DNA from: Cryptomeria japonica
Taxonomy: Eukaryota > Streptophyta > Pinopsida > Cupressales > Cupressaceae
Direction: 5' to 3'
Assembly: GCF_030272615.1 (NCBI RefSeq)
Contig: NC_081410.1
Location: forward strand, 139,292,849 to 139,356,848
Length of the DNA stretch: 64,000 bases
Shown here: one piece after another, positions 12,101 to 24,880 of the stretch
Layout of the letters: the number at the start of each line of letters is the position of its first letter
Numbering within the stretch: position 1 is the first letter of the stretch
Translations under genes and position numbers: made by a program
The notes under the pieces: model-generated
What the model saw: only the letters and a program-made list of their open reading frames with translations
What the model was told of the DNA's origin: nothing
Database searches by the model: none

Positions 12101-13326
12101 CAATACATCTACTCAGACATTGACACTTTCAATGATCTTATTAGTCTGGTTGTTGTAGCACTTGTAAGCTTTTCTCTTGGTGGAGTAACCAATAAATATG
12201 TCTTCATCACTCTTGGCATCAAAATTACCAATATAATTACTTCTTTTGATAAAACATCTGCTACCAATTTTTTTTAAAGTAACTGACATTCGGTGATCTA
12301 CCATACCAATATTCATAGGGTGTTTTATCCTTACCACTTTTAACCAATATCTGGTTCATTGTATAAATAGTTGTGCTGACAGCTTCTCTCCAAAATTGTC
12401 TTAGCTACACCTCCTTGAATTAACATAGTCCAAGCAGCTTCAACCACTAACTGGGTGTTCCTTTCTCCAATATCGCTCTAGTGTGGTGTCCTTGGTGCAG
12501 ATAGTTGCCTCTTAAAACCATAATTTCACAATAGCTAGTGAATTCCTCTGAAGTAAATTCACCACCTTGATTAGTTCTTAAGCACTTAAGCTTCCTTCCA
12601 CTTTCATTTTCAACCAAGGCTCTAAATGCCTTAAATTTGTTGAATGCTTCTATCTTGTCTTTCAAGAATGTGACCCACATCATCCTTGAGTAGTCATTGG
12701 TAAATATCATGAAGTACCGATCACCTTGAATACTCCTAGTCCTCATTGGCCCACATAGGTCAGTATAAACCAAATCTAGCAAATGTTCAGCTGAGAAAGA
12801 TTTTCTCTTGAAGGTTGAGGATGTGATTTTCCCTAATTGACATTCCTTGGATCAAGCATTCACCGGTTTGTCCAGTTGTGGAAAACCTCTTACTGATTTT
12901 GACTTACGAACTCTTACAATGTTATCAAAATTCACATGACAAAACCTTTGATACCAAAGCCAACTATCTTCTACTTTTGCAATCAAACAACTATTGACTT
13001 TAGAGTTTAAGTGAAATAAGTTACCTTTGGCTTGTTTTCCGGTTGCAATCAATTCACCTTTGCTTCCAATAATCTTGCAAACTCCATTCTTGAATTCTAG
13101 TAGGTAACGTTTGTCATTGAGTTGAGGAACACTCAAAGGATTGTGTTTGAAACCTTCAACCCAGTAGACATCATCTACACTACTCTTACCATTCAGGGAG
13201 ATGGATCCTTTCCCTTTCACCATGCAAGGAGTATTATTCCCAAATCTAACAACACCTCCATCAAACTATTCCAATGTTAGAAACTTGATCTAGTCACCAG
13301 TCATGTGGTGTGAACAACCACTGTCT
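9186..13326 (-). pseudogene. Copia D pol: protease, integrase, reverse transcriptase, RNase H
   Basis: Reading leftwards: the protease catalytic block DSGCSHHMTGD (13326-13290); the GAG-pre-integrase region (13223-12852, with WYQRFCHVNF); the integrase core (12782-12447, first catalytic Asp in VYTDLCGPM); the linker with IFIGYSTKRKAYKCYN (12337-12113); the reverse transcriptase (11525-11013, QMDVKSTFLN, VYGLKKAPRAWYERL, and the catalytic FVDDIIFGG); the RT C-terminus (9921-9661); and RNase H (STTEAEYVA near 9520, CDNTSAI near 9415, EIFTKPLP near 9250). Several nonsense codons and at least two frameshift regions (near 12400 and 9500) break it. The solo LTR at 9946-11061 splits the RT. Subtracting it with its 5-bp duplication restores phase. 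Confidence 0.9.
9946..11061 (-). repeat. Solo LTR inserted in copia D reverse transcriptase
   Basis: In plus orientation it runs TGATAAACTT...GCCAACA (1,116 bp, TG...CA). It is flanked by AAAAT (9941-9945) and AAAAA (11062-11066), an imperfect 5-bp duplication. It sits between the RT blocks QMKEVFF and ITQSKYVKEV, and removing LTR plus duplication restores frame. It carries the GGGGGGG-TTGAATCAGTG block and the motif GGAAAACCACGGTGAGATGGGACTCAC (split here: GGAAAACCACGG, then TGAGATGGGACTCAC) near 10155, shared with elements A-D. No internal region is present, so it probably arose by LTR-LTR recombination. Its minus orientation is inferred from the motif direction. Confidence 0.8.
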
Positions 13327-13329
13327 ATA

Positions 13330-13344
13330 CACTAATACATTTGG
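13330..13344 (+). repeat. CACTA left terminal inverted repeat
   Basis: CACTAATACATTTGG, preceded by the ATA target duplication. Imperfect subterminal repeats with a TTCGTCATAATTCCAAC / TTCATCGTAATTCCAAC core follow at about 13420-13550. Confidence 0.9.
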
Positions 13345-13789
13345 ACTAGATTTTTGACTGAGGTTTCCGACAAAGAACGTATATTGTGGCCAAATTTGAT
13401 TTTTTTTTGAAAAAATGCCCACATTCGTCATAATTCCAACAAAAATTACCCATTTGGTTTCGACAAAGAAGGCATTAGCAATGAGAATTTTCTTTTTTTC
13501 AAAAAAGTGCTCGAGTTCATCGTAATTCCAACGAGAGCGGCCATTACAAAATAAAAAAAGAGGTGGGGAATTCATTTGTGAATTGTAATCTCGTGTAGGC
13601 ATCCATGGCAACTTCAACCCCAAAGAACATCAAACCCACGTCGAAGGCAATCCCACACAGGAGGTAGATTCAAATTGCCCTAGTTTTTAATTTCATGTAT
13701 CAAAAAATATATATGTGGTGGTTAATTTTCCTAGTTTAATCTCATAAAACCATAGAACTGTGATTGAGGAGTGAGTGTTCAATTTTGTA

Positions 13790-14534
13790 TCAGCAATCCC
13801 TTCCTCCTATATACATGCATGTTGATTGTTCACATGAGATCACATCTCTTTGCGGCATCATATCAAACAATTCACGAGCCTTGTCCATGTTTCCACATTT
13901 TGCATTCATGTCCAGTAGGGCATTTGCAAGTACAACACCTAACAAAATTCCTCTATCTGTTATGCTTTGATGGATGTCAATACCTTGTTCCAAAGCTCCC
14001 ATTTTTGCACAGGTAGGGAGGATGCTGGCAAAGGTTGTGGAATTTGGCTTTATGCCTTCCAATTTCATTTGCTTGAAAGTGTCTAAAGCCTTTTCGACAA
14101 ATCCATTTTGTGCATATCCAGCAATCGTTGCAGTCCATGAGACAACATTTCTTTCAGGCATTCTATCAAATAGTTCACGTGCCTTGTCTATGCTTCCAAA
14201 TTTTGCATACATGTCTACCAAGGTAGTTACAACTACAATATCTGACAAAATTTCTCTATCCTTTATGCTTCGATGAATGTCCATACCCTGTTCCAAATCT
14301 CCCATTTTGGCACAGGCAGGGAGGATAGTAGAAATGGTCATGGAATTTGTCTTTACACCTACTGATTGCATTTGCTTGAAAGTTTCTAAAGCCTTCTCAA
14401 CAAATCCATTTTGTGTAGTTGCAACTACATCTAACAAAATTCCTCTATCTTTTATGCTTTGATGGATGTCCATACCCTGTTCCAAAGCTCCCATTTTGGC
14501 ACAGGCTGGGAGTAGGCTGGCAAATGTAACTAAA
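13790..14534 (-). pseudogene. Captured pentatricopeptide-repeat (PPR, PLS-type) gene fragment
   Basis: On the minus strand the translation is a run of PPR motifs of the PLS class: LPACAKMGALEQGMDIHQSI, then LVDMYAKFGSIDKARELFDR, MPERNVVSWTATIAGYAQNG, and EKALDTFKQMKLEGIKPNS. PPR proteins bind RNA in plastids and mitochondria. Only about 2-3 PLS triplets remain, with no organelle-targeting start and no C-terminal E/DYW domain. The repeats are very similar to each other at DNA level; copies of the CCCATTTT(G/T)GCACAGG block start near 14493, 14303 and 14000, and an internal deletion near 14410 shortens one triplet. It lies inside the CACTA, about 450 bp from the left end and antisense to the transposase, so it is most likely transduplicated. 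Confidence 0.85.
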
Positions 14535-14539
14535 GAAAT

Positions 14540-16040
14540 GCAATGATCAGCTCCAAAGACATCAAGCCACTACTAACAAAACCGAGAGTCTAAAATATGA
14601 TAGGGAATAGTGTGAGCTGTCCTGAAATAAAATGTTTTATTTTCAATTTCTACTAAAACATAATTACTCAGCCATTTAATGTTATTAATAAGTGATTAAT
14701 TTATGAAAGAGATAAATGGTTGGCCACAAGTACATGAGTTACTAAATGCACACAAATAAGTGAATTTGATATTCAAAACTATCTACAATGAATTCAATTC
14801 TTGTCCATTAGTCATTTATGTTTGCAATAAGCATCTTTCTTTGTTTTTCTTAATCTTTTTTCATAGTTATGTGCATATTTCACATTCTATAATTAGGATA
14901 TCAATTGCTATGGCTGAACACTAGCATGATGTTTGTGTTGTGGTATAGATGCGTGGAAACATAATTATTGGATTGTTATATTATAGAGATCATAAATCTA
15001 GATATCGCATATTAGTTATAGCTCTTCTTGGATTGAGTCTAAAGTTGACATATAGTCATAAAGCCATTATTAGCAGATTTATCCATTTCTAGTAAAGACA
15101 ATTGAGAAAGTTATTTTGATATTGGGAGTTTCTTATCTGTTTACCTATTGATCATTATTAAGCCATAATATTTAGGTCTATTTATCTCTCTTACAAAACC
15201 TCTGTAAGTGTCCTAGATTGTCCCTACTACTCACTCTTCAATTCGAAAAAATGGAGTTCTAAAGATTTGTTGCACAAGATGGTGTTGAACGTATCAACAA
15301 GGCTAGCATGGAAGGCATGTTCAAGCTTCCACTTGTACAACTTACAACAAATGATTTGTTGATAGAAGAAATTCTTGAAATAGGGATACAATCGAAAGAC
15401 AAGTAAGTACATACAAACCTCCTCAGTTGAAAGTAAAATTTGTATATAAAAAGAGTACTTTGAATCCCAATCCATAAACATAATAGCGATACTGGTGGAG
15501 ACTTAATTGGATGTAGCATGTCGCACCAAAGTTGTTAGAGTATGCTAAGCTAGTACATAATGTTTCGTAAAGCCACATTAGTATTTTACCCAGATCATTA
15601 TCTACCAAAACTAACTATAGTAATCCTTTTGAGGATTAATTTCATGGTGCTAGATCTTCATTTAGTTCCACTTCTTGTTGGAGATAAGAACAATTATTTC
15701 TTGAGGTAGATGAATATCCCATCAATAAACGACACGACCCTTTCCAGAATATAACAAATTCTACTCCAACAAAAGATCATGGGGGTTTCACTAGAGATAT
15801 TGAATAAGAGATAGACTTCTACTGCTGCATTAAAAGCATTAGCATGCTCTTCATTTATTGATGTAAACTCTCTGTGATGCCACCACAACCAACAAAGGTG
15901 TAAAAAGTTGTTTGCAATGCATGGATTTTTAGGATTTTCCTTTGAGAAAATAGAATTAAAGTATGGAAGCAGGATCTACCAGCTCCTGAGGGAAAGACCA
16001 TGTCAGACAATAATTTCTATTTTCTTGCCTATGAAGAAAG
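14540..16040. other. CACTA 5' non-coding region
   Basis: AT-rich sequence between the PPR fragment and the first recognisable transposase exon. Short minus-strand frames occur but show no familiar motif or shared codon structure. It presumably includes the transposase promoter and leader. Confidence 0.4.
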
Positions 16041-16043
16041 ACC

Positions 16044-19000
16044 ATGTCAGACAATATCAACGAACAACAAAATAAGGAGACAATTGCTAGATTGTGGTCT
16101 AACTTGAAAAGAAAAGGTGATGGAAAATGTTATTGTCCATGCAAAATTTGCAAGGGGTTAAAGACTAGAAGACTTCTAATCAAAACAATGAAGAAACATT
16201 GTAGGTTGTATGGTCACATTGAAGGTGGACATGATTATCATCCATTTGTAAGTTTTTCATTATATTGTTTTGACAATTTATATACATAATAAATCACATG
16301 ATGATGAGATCATGATCACGGTTTATTTATGTATATCAATTTTATATAGGTCAAGAACCCCAGAGCACATGGTATGGATCAACACAACCCTAAGAATATG
16401 ATTTTTGAAGTGGACAAACATGGAGGTGTGAATATCGAAGTTGAAGATAATGATCCCATGGAAGATGATGATCATGAGCCAGAAAACACAATTGAAGATG
16501 ATGGTACAAATACATTGATCCATGACTCATTTAGTACTCATGCAGTTGATCATGATTATGAAGATGACCTTGATGTTGTTCATGATGTCCCTCTACTTGA
16601 GAAGGCATCTGAGGCCCTTTATGAAGGCTCGCAAGCAACTCTTCTCTTTGTTGTATTGTTGTTGGTGAACTTGAAGGTTATGAATGGTTTATCCAACATA
16701 ACAATGTCACATATGTTAAGGCATGTCATATATGTCATAATAAACTGTGAATCATGTTGTACCATTAATATTCTTTATTATAAAAAATTATATTTTGTTA
16801 TTGTAGATTGATAGGTGAGTTTTTGTTACCACCATCAAATATTCTACCTCGCTCATACTAAGAATTATCTACCATTATGAAAGATATTGGAATGGAGTAT
16901 TAAGCAATAGATGCTTGTCCCAATGATCACATTATATATCACAAACAACATGAATTTTGAACTGAATGTCCTGAATGTCATATCAGTAGATAACAAATAG
17001 ATCAAATAACAAAAAGGGTTCCTCGCAAGGTTCTTCGCTATATTCCCATTATTCCACATATGCAACGATTATTCAAGTGCACTACCTTGGCACAATTTAT
17101 GGATTACCATGCATGCAATAGAAGTCAAGATGACATTATTGAAATTCCTGTAGATGGTTCAACATTTATGGACATAGAGGAAAAGTGGCCACACTTTAAA
17201 GAAGAACCTCGTAATCTCAGGCTTTCATTGGCAGCAGACGGTGTCAATCCATTTGGAGAGATGAGATTTGTTTACTCAGTGTGGCCTGTTTTTGTTATCA
17301 ACAATAACATTCCTCCATGGATGTCAATAAAGAGGGAGAACATAATGTTGGCAATGATTGTTCCAGGTATTTTATCATTTAAATATTGCAGTAAAATGGT
17401 CATAATAATTATGTAATGTTTTTTGTTCATTCGATTAGGTAAGTACCAAGTTAAAGATATGAATGTATATATCAAGCCTCTTATCAACGAGTTGTTGGAG
17501 TTATGAAATGGTGTCACTATGTATGACGTCTCTAGACCAATAGGACAAAGACAATTTCAATTCCATGCGATGCTTCTATGGACAATACACGATGCCCCGG
17601 GGCTAACACATTTTTGTGGTATGTTATAGTGTTTAAGTTGTGAATGAACATTATAAATAAAAAAATTATCATATTTAATCCAATTATACATTATCTTGTA
17701 GGTCTTCAAACAAAGGGAAAATTTGCATGTCCTGTTTGTGGTCCAAAGATGAAATCTCATCATTCAAAAAGTTTAGGAAAGCAAGTGTTTGATGAGTATA
17801 GGCACTTTCTCCACAAAAATCATAAGTATCGAAATACTGAAAAACATCTTTTCAATGGGAAAGAAGAGAATACATCAAAGCCACGAAGAATGACACCTCA
17901 CCTATGGAAGTTGGAATATAATAGAATTAATCATCAAGGTAATGCCATTCCATCTATTGGTTTGTCATAAAACATCTTTTCTATTTTTTTTTGTTTACTG
18001 ATGATGTGATTGATGATCATGATGGTCGTGAAGGCATAAATGACCACCTTCCTAAGGGAATAAAAAGTTATCCCCAACAATTTAGTAGGTTTCCCTACTA
18101 CGAGTGGTTACAAATTGTTCATTTGTTTGATAGTATGCATATTGGAAAGAATATAACAAAGGCATTATGGAAAATATTGGATGGAAGGCGTGACAAAGAA
18201 AAAATTGTCAAAATATGTAGTGACATTTAGGATTCCAATCATGCAATGATAAATGTCATTCAATCAAATAGCCATGGAGACCAAATTAATATAAGTGAGC
18301 TTCCTTGGTTATTGACGGACTAGCAAAGCAATGCTATAAAAGAAGTCATATGAAAAATTTGATTTCCCACAGGATTTGCTGCGAACATAAACAATCTCAT
18401 ATCAAAGAAAAGTGAATTTGGGTCAGGGATGAAAACGCATGATTGGCATACCTTCATTAAGGTAATTCATGTTCTTGTGTTTTTAGTATGTATTTAAGTA
18501 CTGAGCGTATGTGTACTTTTCATTATGTTACAAAAAAATGAAAAGATAATTTTATAATTTTTGCAGTACGTTCTACCTCTATCTCTCCCAGACGACTTCG
18601 AAAATAATGTCAAGCAAGTCATATATGATCTTGGAGAATACATAAGGTAAGTAGTGATATTTGTTTAGTTTGTTGTATAGATATTATATTTGTGATTTGT
18701 TTTACTTCTTATGTAATATATTTTTTTTGCATCTTGAATACCTTGTAGGTGGTTGTCATGTAAAGAAATCCATAAATATTGTATTAAATATTGGAAGAGA
18801 AAAATTCCTCATTTAATGTGTGAAATGCAAAAGTGTCTACCTCCAACTTTTTTCAATGCACAAGAACACTACCTCATACACCAAGTTGAGGAGATTGAAT
18901 TGTGTGGACCTGTACACACTAGGTCAATGTGGATGGTTGAGAGGCACTTGAAATTTTTGAAGGCACTTGTTTTATATAAGCAAGCAATGATAACAATGTG

Positions 19001-19500
19001 CATGTCATTGGAATGCAACCTGCTAATTGTGAAACACCACTTGCACATGAACACTCGGATGTGCATCCCAGTAGTGGAGGTATTCATTTGCTATTCAAAT
19101 TTATTTATTTAGCTATTAATACAATTAAACATCTTAATTTTTAATTAGAGTAGTAATCAATGTAACCTTTCTTGTTAATATTTTAGAGCATGTAGTTGGT
19201 GGTGAGCAAGTGGAGCATGATCTGGGTACACAACCTCAAGAATGTGATGTTCCCCACTCAAGTGAAGAGGACCATGGTGTTCAGCATGTTGAGGTTGAGG
19301 CTACATAAAATGATGTAGCCCCATCAGGTAAAGAGCACAACAATTATGTTCTCTAAATTAATGAAATACTTGTAACAATAATTTTTTTTTTTTTGAATTT
19401 AATCCATTTCTTTGTTATTGCAGAGGACCCCCCTTCGCTTCAGTGTCCTCGTCCTCAGTATAGGACTAGGCATACATTAAGATCACGAGAGTTGGTGTAA
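16044..19500 (+). pseudogene. CACTA transposase (Transpos_assoc, TNP2 and DUF4218 regions), multi-exon, decayed
   Basis: Exon 1 (16044 to about 16249) has the transposase-associated domain: CYCPCKICKG, then the KHCRLYGH...HPF block. An acidic linker exon follows (16350-16660). The TNP2 domain runs from about 17057: YHACNRSQ, EPRNLRLSLAADGVNPFGE, VWPVFVINNNIPPWM, then across introns (GT at 17367 to AG near 17439; GT near 17620 to AG at 17700) into TKGKFACPVCGPKMKSH and HFLHKNHKYR. The DUF4218-like end is at 18240-19080 (LPLSLPDDF, HYLIHQVEEIELCGPVHTRS, MWMVERHLKFLK). In-frame stops (near 17505, 18228, 18322) show it is inactive. The TNP2/DUF4218 pair is diagnostic of plant CACTA transposases. 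Confidence 0.88.
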
Positions 19501-19509
19501 CATCTATAG

Positions 19510-20680
19510 AGGGGGGAAATGATGAAGACACCGATGTTCCACTTAGTCTTTTCATAGCTTCAAAGAAAAAACAAAGAAAGAAATGATTGTAATCTAACTT
19601 ATTTGATAATGACTGATTTTTATGTGTTAGTGAATGTAATTATGTGCTAATTAATGGTTATGAATGATATGTGTTAATTAATATTGATGAATGTTGCACG
19701 TTAATTAATGTTAATCAATGTTATGTGTTAATGAACGTTATGTGATATTAATGAATGAATGCTATAAGATGTTAATAGGGAATTTAGAGTGATGTTGGGG
19801 GGGGAGGGGCCAAATGAGCTTCCACCTTCACGTGGTTGGCCCTGTTAAGTAGAGAATATTAAACTATTCTTGAAACCAAGTGAAGCTCAACATGGTAACA
19901 CACTTTTCAATATTTCATTATGTTGCATAGTTAATCTTATTGAATAATGTATATTGAATCTTAATTGTAGGGTCCAACAGAGCCAACACGAACAAGAACA
20001 CCACAAGTTGTTGGGTATAATGAACTCCCATATTGTATAGTGTTTACACAAACAATATGAGTTGCTTCTAGTGTTGATATCCAAGGTGGGACTACAAAAG
20101 TTATGAATATGCCTCATCCTTGTAAGTTTTTTATTACAACTCCTAATTCTTGAGACTAAACTTTTTGTTCTTGATGTTTTTCACTAGTTGTCATAACCTC
20201 TAACTTTGATGCTTGTGCCTTAATAGAACTAGATGTTTCTTGTATGCATACTTGGTCAAGGACTGCATTATGATGCTATAGGGCTACAAACTAAGATTAT
20301 TTATTGTATTGAGTAGCACATTTGACATGAGTTTCCCTATGAATGCTATGCACATTTATGTATATACACTATTTCTAGTCTGTATATTGATATTAATTTG
20401 GAGAAAATATTACCAAACTCAGAGTATTCTCCATAAGACTAGAAAAAAGCTCAGATAAATTTCTGTAGCATTTTCTTACAATTGCTTGCGATTATTTTTT
20501 TAGGAGTCCTGGTATCCATTTATAATAGTATGGATCCATACAAGCTTTGGACCCTTCAAAAGAAAGTTTGTTACAAACAACTGGTCCTTTTCAAGAAGCG
20601 GTTATAAGTCCTTTTCAACATTTGTGGCTTCCTCTGCTTGTTGTTTTGTTGCAACCTCCTGTAATTGCTCCTGAGCATCT
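19510..20680. other. CACTA internal region without a supported gene
   Basis: After the transposase the sequence is AT-rich, with runs of TTAATG-type near-repeats (19620-19780) and a poly-G tract at 19796-19807. I see no TNPA-like second gene on the plus strand. Confidence 0.4.
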
Positions 20681-20685
20681 TCTTT

Positions 20686-23600
20686 CTATCCCATATACTT
20701 ATCTTTCCACTTTTGATACACATCATCACTAGGCCAAGTAAAACTATCAATCTTTTGTTTCATATCTTCTAGCCGCTTCAAAGTGACTCGTACATGCCCA
20801 ATCTCTGTTTCTATGAAACCATAATGAGATTTCACTTTTTCAATTTCCTCAATTGTTTGGACAAATAAGGATGTGTCATCAGTACTAATAATCTGATTGA
20901 TCCTTAGGGACAAATTGTGGTCCACCTCCTTTAACTAAGTCTTCTCTTCCTTTAGCTGGACAGGACCAATGAAACCTCCTGGAAACATTTCAAATTTATG
21001 ATTTGCATATTCTTTCCTATAAAGTTGGGCCTTTCTTTTTATACCTACTCCTTCCACTAAAAGAATATTCATCTCTTTTATAAACTCACATGTGGACCTT
21101 AGATTTTCATTCTCTACTGCATCTGCATGGGAAGAACACATGAGCTCTAACTCTTTACCTCTAGGAACCCACTTATTTAGGATTGGTTCCAAAGTGGCTT
21201 CTTCTTCTCTCAATTTGATCAAAATCTCAAGAATCCTCTTCATATTTATGTATACATTGGAGGTTTTGACTAAGTCAACAAACTTCAAGATGGTGGCTTT
21301 CACCTTCTCCTCATATTTGTTTGCATACAATGTTTGAGCTTGTTTCAATTTTTCCAACTCATGTTGGACATTTTCAGGTAATTGGGAACTAGAACGCATG
21401 GGCAAAGGGGGATATTCAATGATGGGACTAGTAGGAGGGGGTCTTGCTAGAGAGGAGGCTATCATGAGTGTAGAAGATTCATCGAGATGATATTGACCTG
21501 CCAATTGACTCTGGAGTCTAGCAATTATGTTGTCTCTATTGGCTATTCCTTCTTTAGCATCATTGTAAGATTTTAAAATAGTCTCCAACTTCAATTGGAG
21601 GTTAGCCTTTTCTTGTGCCTCTTTCTCTACCACCACAACACTGAATTTTGCAGTCTCTAGGACTGTGGTTGCAGCTTCCACTACCCCTATGTCTTGGACT
21701 CTTTTAACTATCATGCCTCCTAAGAGGCTAGACTCTGATGCATCCTTCCTTCTTTAAAGACCACATGACAAGAGCAGCATTATCTTTGTTGAATGTCACT
21801 CCTTCCATAGGCTTTTTTTCTTTCCTCACTACATCAAGCACTAAGGCATCAGCTATATCCCAGTCAGGGAGAATCAACACACCAACCTTTGCTACCATTT
21901 CTCTTCCTTTCTTAGGGGTGATTTCTTTGAACTCCTCCATCATTTCTTTCTTAACCTCTTCTTCTACCTCAGTTGTAATTTTAAGAGGCTATTCACTTTT
22001 CCTTTGTTCACATCTAGTCTTGAATTGATCAATATTTTGCTTCCATAGAAATTGTATAAAAGCTCCTGATGTGACAAAATTACTATCAGCTAGGAATTCT
22101 TCACTAGCTTGCTTAATATCAAGGTCCATTTCTTGGCCCTTTAACTCACCATCAGTCAAATCCATTTCAGCATTAGGTGGCTCTTCGGGAATCCCCTCTT
22201 GGGTCTCCTCATTGGGTATAGGCAATCTCACCAAGACTCCCTGATTGCAATAATTGTTCAGCCACAACTTGTTCATCTCCAATGTGGATAGGAGATTGAG
22301 ATGGATAATATTGAGGCTCATCAGTTTCAATTTCCTTTCTCACTCTTTGCTTCTTAGGGGAATCTTGGATGTCAATGGCATCTTCAATTTTCCTCTTCCC
22401 TTTTGAAGTGGAAGGCTCACCTGTCACTGGCATTATCACAGTGTACTTTGACCTTTTGTGCATTACATAGTCACCATGTGGGATATCTCTAGAAAAGGCA
22501 GGCTTAGGCAATACCATCTTAGCCTTACCAAGCTCATTTTGCATTATGGCCTCCCTCTTTTCTTTTAACGTCTGCATGAGATCTTCAAAATAAAGAATCA
22601 AGAATTTTATTTTCTCCTCAAATGGATTGAAGCTATAAAGGGGGTCATAGCTAGTGTCAAATTGATGGATAAAATCAAGGGCTTTCTTATATGCCACCCA
22701 CTTCTCCTTCCTTAGTTCTTTCTCATCTAAGATGAATTCATTTCTAATCAGATCTTCTAGGAACTAAAATTGATGTGGCCTACCTCTGCACATTGCTCTT
22801 TTTCTGAACATGCCATTGAAAAAATCCTCAAGGTCTGCACATCTTGACACTATAGTAGACAACCTATATGGCTTAAAGAATTCTTCAAAAAATCTCCATC
22901 CACCCTTAGTGATCACAAAATGGTGAGCCATGGTAATAGTTGGGAAAATAGTCCCTTTACCTCTATTGGTTAGCTTTGCTTCTTGTACTCCCCCAATTTG
23001 TCTCAGGACTTCTACAATCCTTATCTTTAATGGGACCTGATAGGGTAGTAAAAAGGGGGTGCCTCTAAATCTAAACACTCTAAAAATAGTAGACATAGGT
23101 TACAAATATATGTCTCCCCAATTGTGAACAATCTTGATATCCTCTGCAAACTCCTTTGGTCTGAGAAACTCCAAAAGAGCCTTAGGAATTCTAGGGTTTT
23201 CTCTACATAGAAGAGTCCTAATTTTAGATGCAAAGCATCTATCGAACTTTAAATAACTTGCATCTTCTCTATCCCAAGATAGAACAGTACTCCACAATTG
23301 CACTGGCATCTCCTCTTTATCCTTGACCTTAATCAGGTCCATCTCCTTTCCAAAATAATCAACCCCTTTGAACAGAAACATATGCATTAACATGGAGTAC
23401 CATCCAAATGGCCTATCCACCTTACCATTTTTGATTCCTACTAGCCCTTTATGAATTGCACTAGCAAGTTTTGAGGCATAATCAAATGTTATTGCTAGGG
23501 AGGGGTTTAGAATTTGTGCAATCATTAACATATAATGGGTTGGCATATTCTTTTCAGCATCCTCTCCAAAAATCTGGCATAATGCCCAATACATACCCTT

Positions 23601-24134
23601 AGCTCTCAGAGTGAATAGGTTGAGAGAGAATGGTTCCATTATGCTAGGGCCTACAACTATTAACCCCCCTATCTTTACAAAGAATTCTTTCAATGGGCCA
23701 CTTTTAAGATGATCCCTTTGTGTGTTGTAAACCTAGGCTAACGACTCAAAGTCAATAGGTTCTAACAAATTGGAGGAATCACTAAGTTTAGACACTTTCC
23801 TGAATTCATCTTCATTTATCTCAATCAAGATTGATCCCTCTATGTTACTAATTCATCTTGCCACAAAGTAATAATTCTGTGCAATCAAGGCTAACAGATC
23901 TACATCCATAAAAACACCCAGGACCACAACCTTTCCTACATCCTGCTCCCATATGCCATTCAAAGGAGCTGGGGAATTCCTCTGCCCAAAACCAACTTTG
24001 AAGAGTCCTAAGCCTAACAATCCTATTTCAGGGTCCCTCAACCAATTACCCTTATCATAAAGGTCATCTCCAATTTTTAGATGAGGGTTCTTAGGTACTA
24101 GCTCTTTGGCCTTAGCTCCAACATTGGTGGACAT
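20686..24134 (-). pseudogene. Long unidentified reading frame (about 1,100 codons) inside the CACTA, minus strand
   Basis: Starting at 24134 (MSTNVGAKAKELVPKNPHL) the frame runs leftwards with about six nonsense codons and at least one frameshift (near 22210) to about 20686. The first 550 codons look globular (FGEDAEKNMPTHYMLMIAQI, DRPFGWYSMLMHMFLFKG, GTIFPTITMAHHFVITKGG). A charged linker with a KGKRKIED...PKKQRVRKE basic patch follows, then a long coiled-coil tail (VVVEKEAQEKANLQLKLE; LENVQHELEKLKQ-like heptads). I recognise no enzyme motif. The layout of globular head, charged linker and coiled-coil tail resembles ORF2 of elements A and B, but I cannot show homology by eye. It may be a captured gene or a nested retroelement ORF whose ends I cannot find. 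Confidence 0.55.
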
Positions 24135-24139
24135 GGTTG

Positions 24140-24880
24140 ATTGCTCTAAAAAATCATCTTAGATATTTTGGTCCTGGTAATTCACTTTCCCTATAAATTC
24201 TCTTCTGGGCCATTCTGGTCAAACAATTATACCACTAGAAGCTAGCACAGACCTCTAATGAAGTAATTCACACAACAGTATTTGAGAACAAACCAAGAGT
24301 TATCAAGAAAAGCATAAGAAACCTGATTATTCGCCTAAAGAAAATTGCTTTGCAACAATTCACTCTGCAACAATTCGCTCTTCAACAAACTTTGATGAAA
24401 TAATACTTAGCAATCAAGTTGATGCGAACTGAAAAGGGCAAGTTAGCATTTAAGTTTTTAGAAATTAACTTTGCATGCTTTAGCTTTCTTTTCAGAATTA
24501 AATTCGCCAAATCGAATTCAAAACTGGCTCCAACGGTCATAATTTCTCTAAGTCTTTCCTTTGTTTTGCTCTTTCGCTACTTTCCAGAACATAAAACCCG
24601 TGCTCTTTTCTTTCGAGAAACAATGTTGGCCGTTGGATCTCGAGAGCTTACATTTCCTTTATCTCCGTTTAATCTCTTTGCTCAAGTGTCGGGCCCTACC
24701 TCCTTTTTTCCACTTCATGGAGTTTAACAATCATGCACTTTTCCTTCGTGAGGCCGCACCAAGCGTTAGATCAAACTCAAATCACCCAGCCTTTAATTCC
24801 AATTGGGACCGTCAATCCTTTTAACTAACCACACCTCATCTTGACGGCTAACAGTTTTCACCATTTCACTAAGCTTAAGG
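24140..24880. other. Upstream region of the long minus-strand frame; no gene seen
   Basis: No supported coding region. The first 200 bases are a candidate leader or promoter for the minus-strand frame. From about 24590 the sequence becomes richer in a GTTGGATC/GTTAGATC-centred degenerate motif that continues into the tandem repeats to the right. Confidence 0.35.

Noticed and set aside
13790-14494. Functional PPR gene
   Set aside because: Only a fragment: no start with targeting peptide, no C-terminal domain, an internal deletion, and it lies wholly inside the CACTA.
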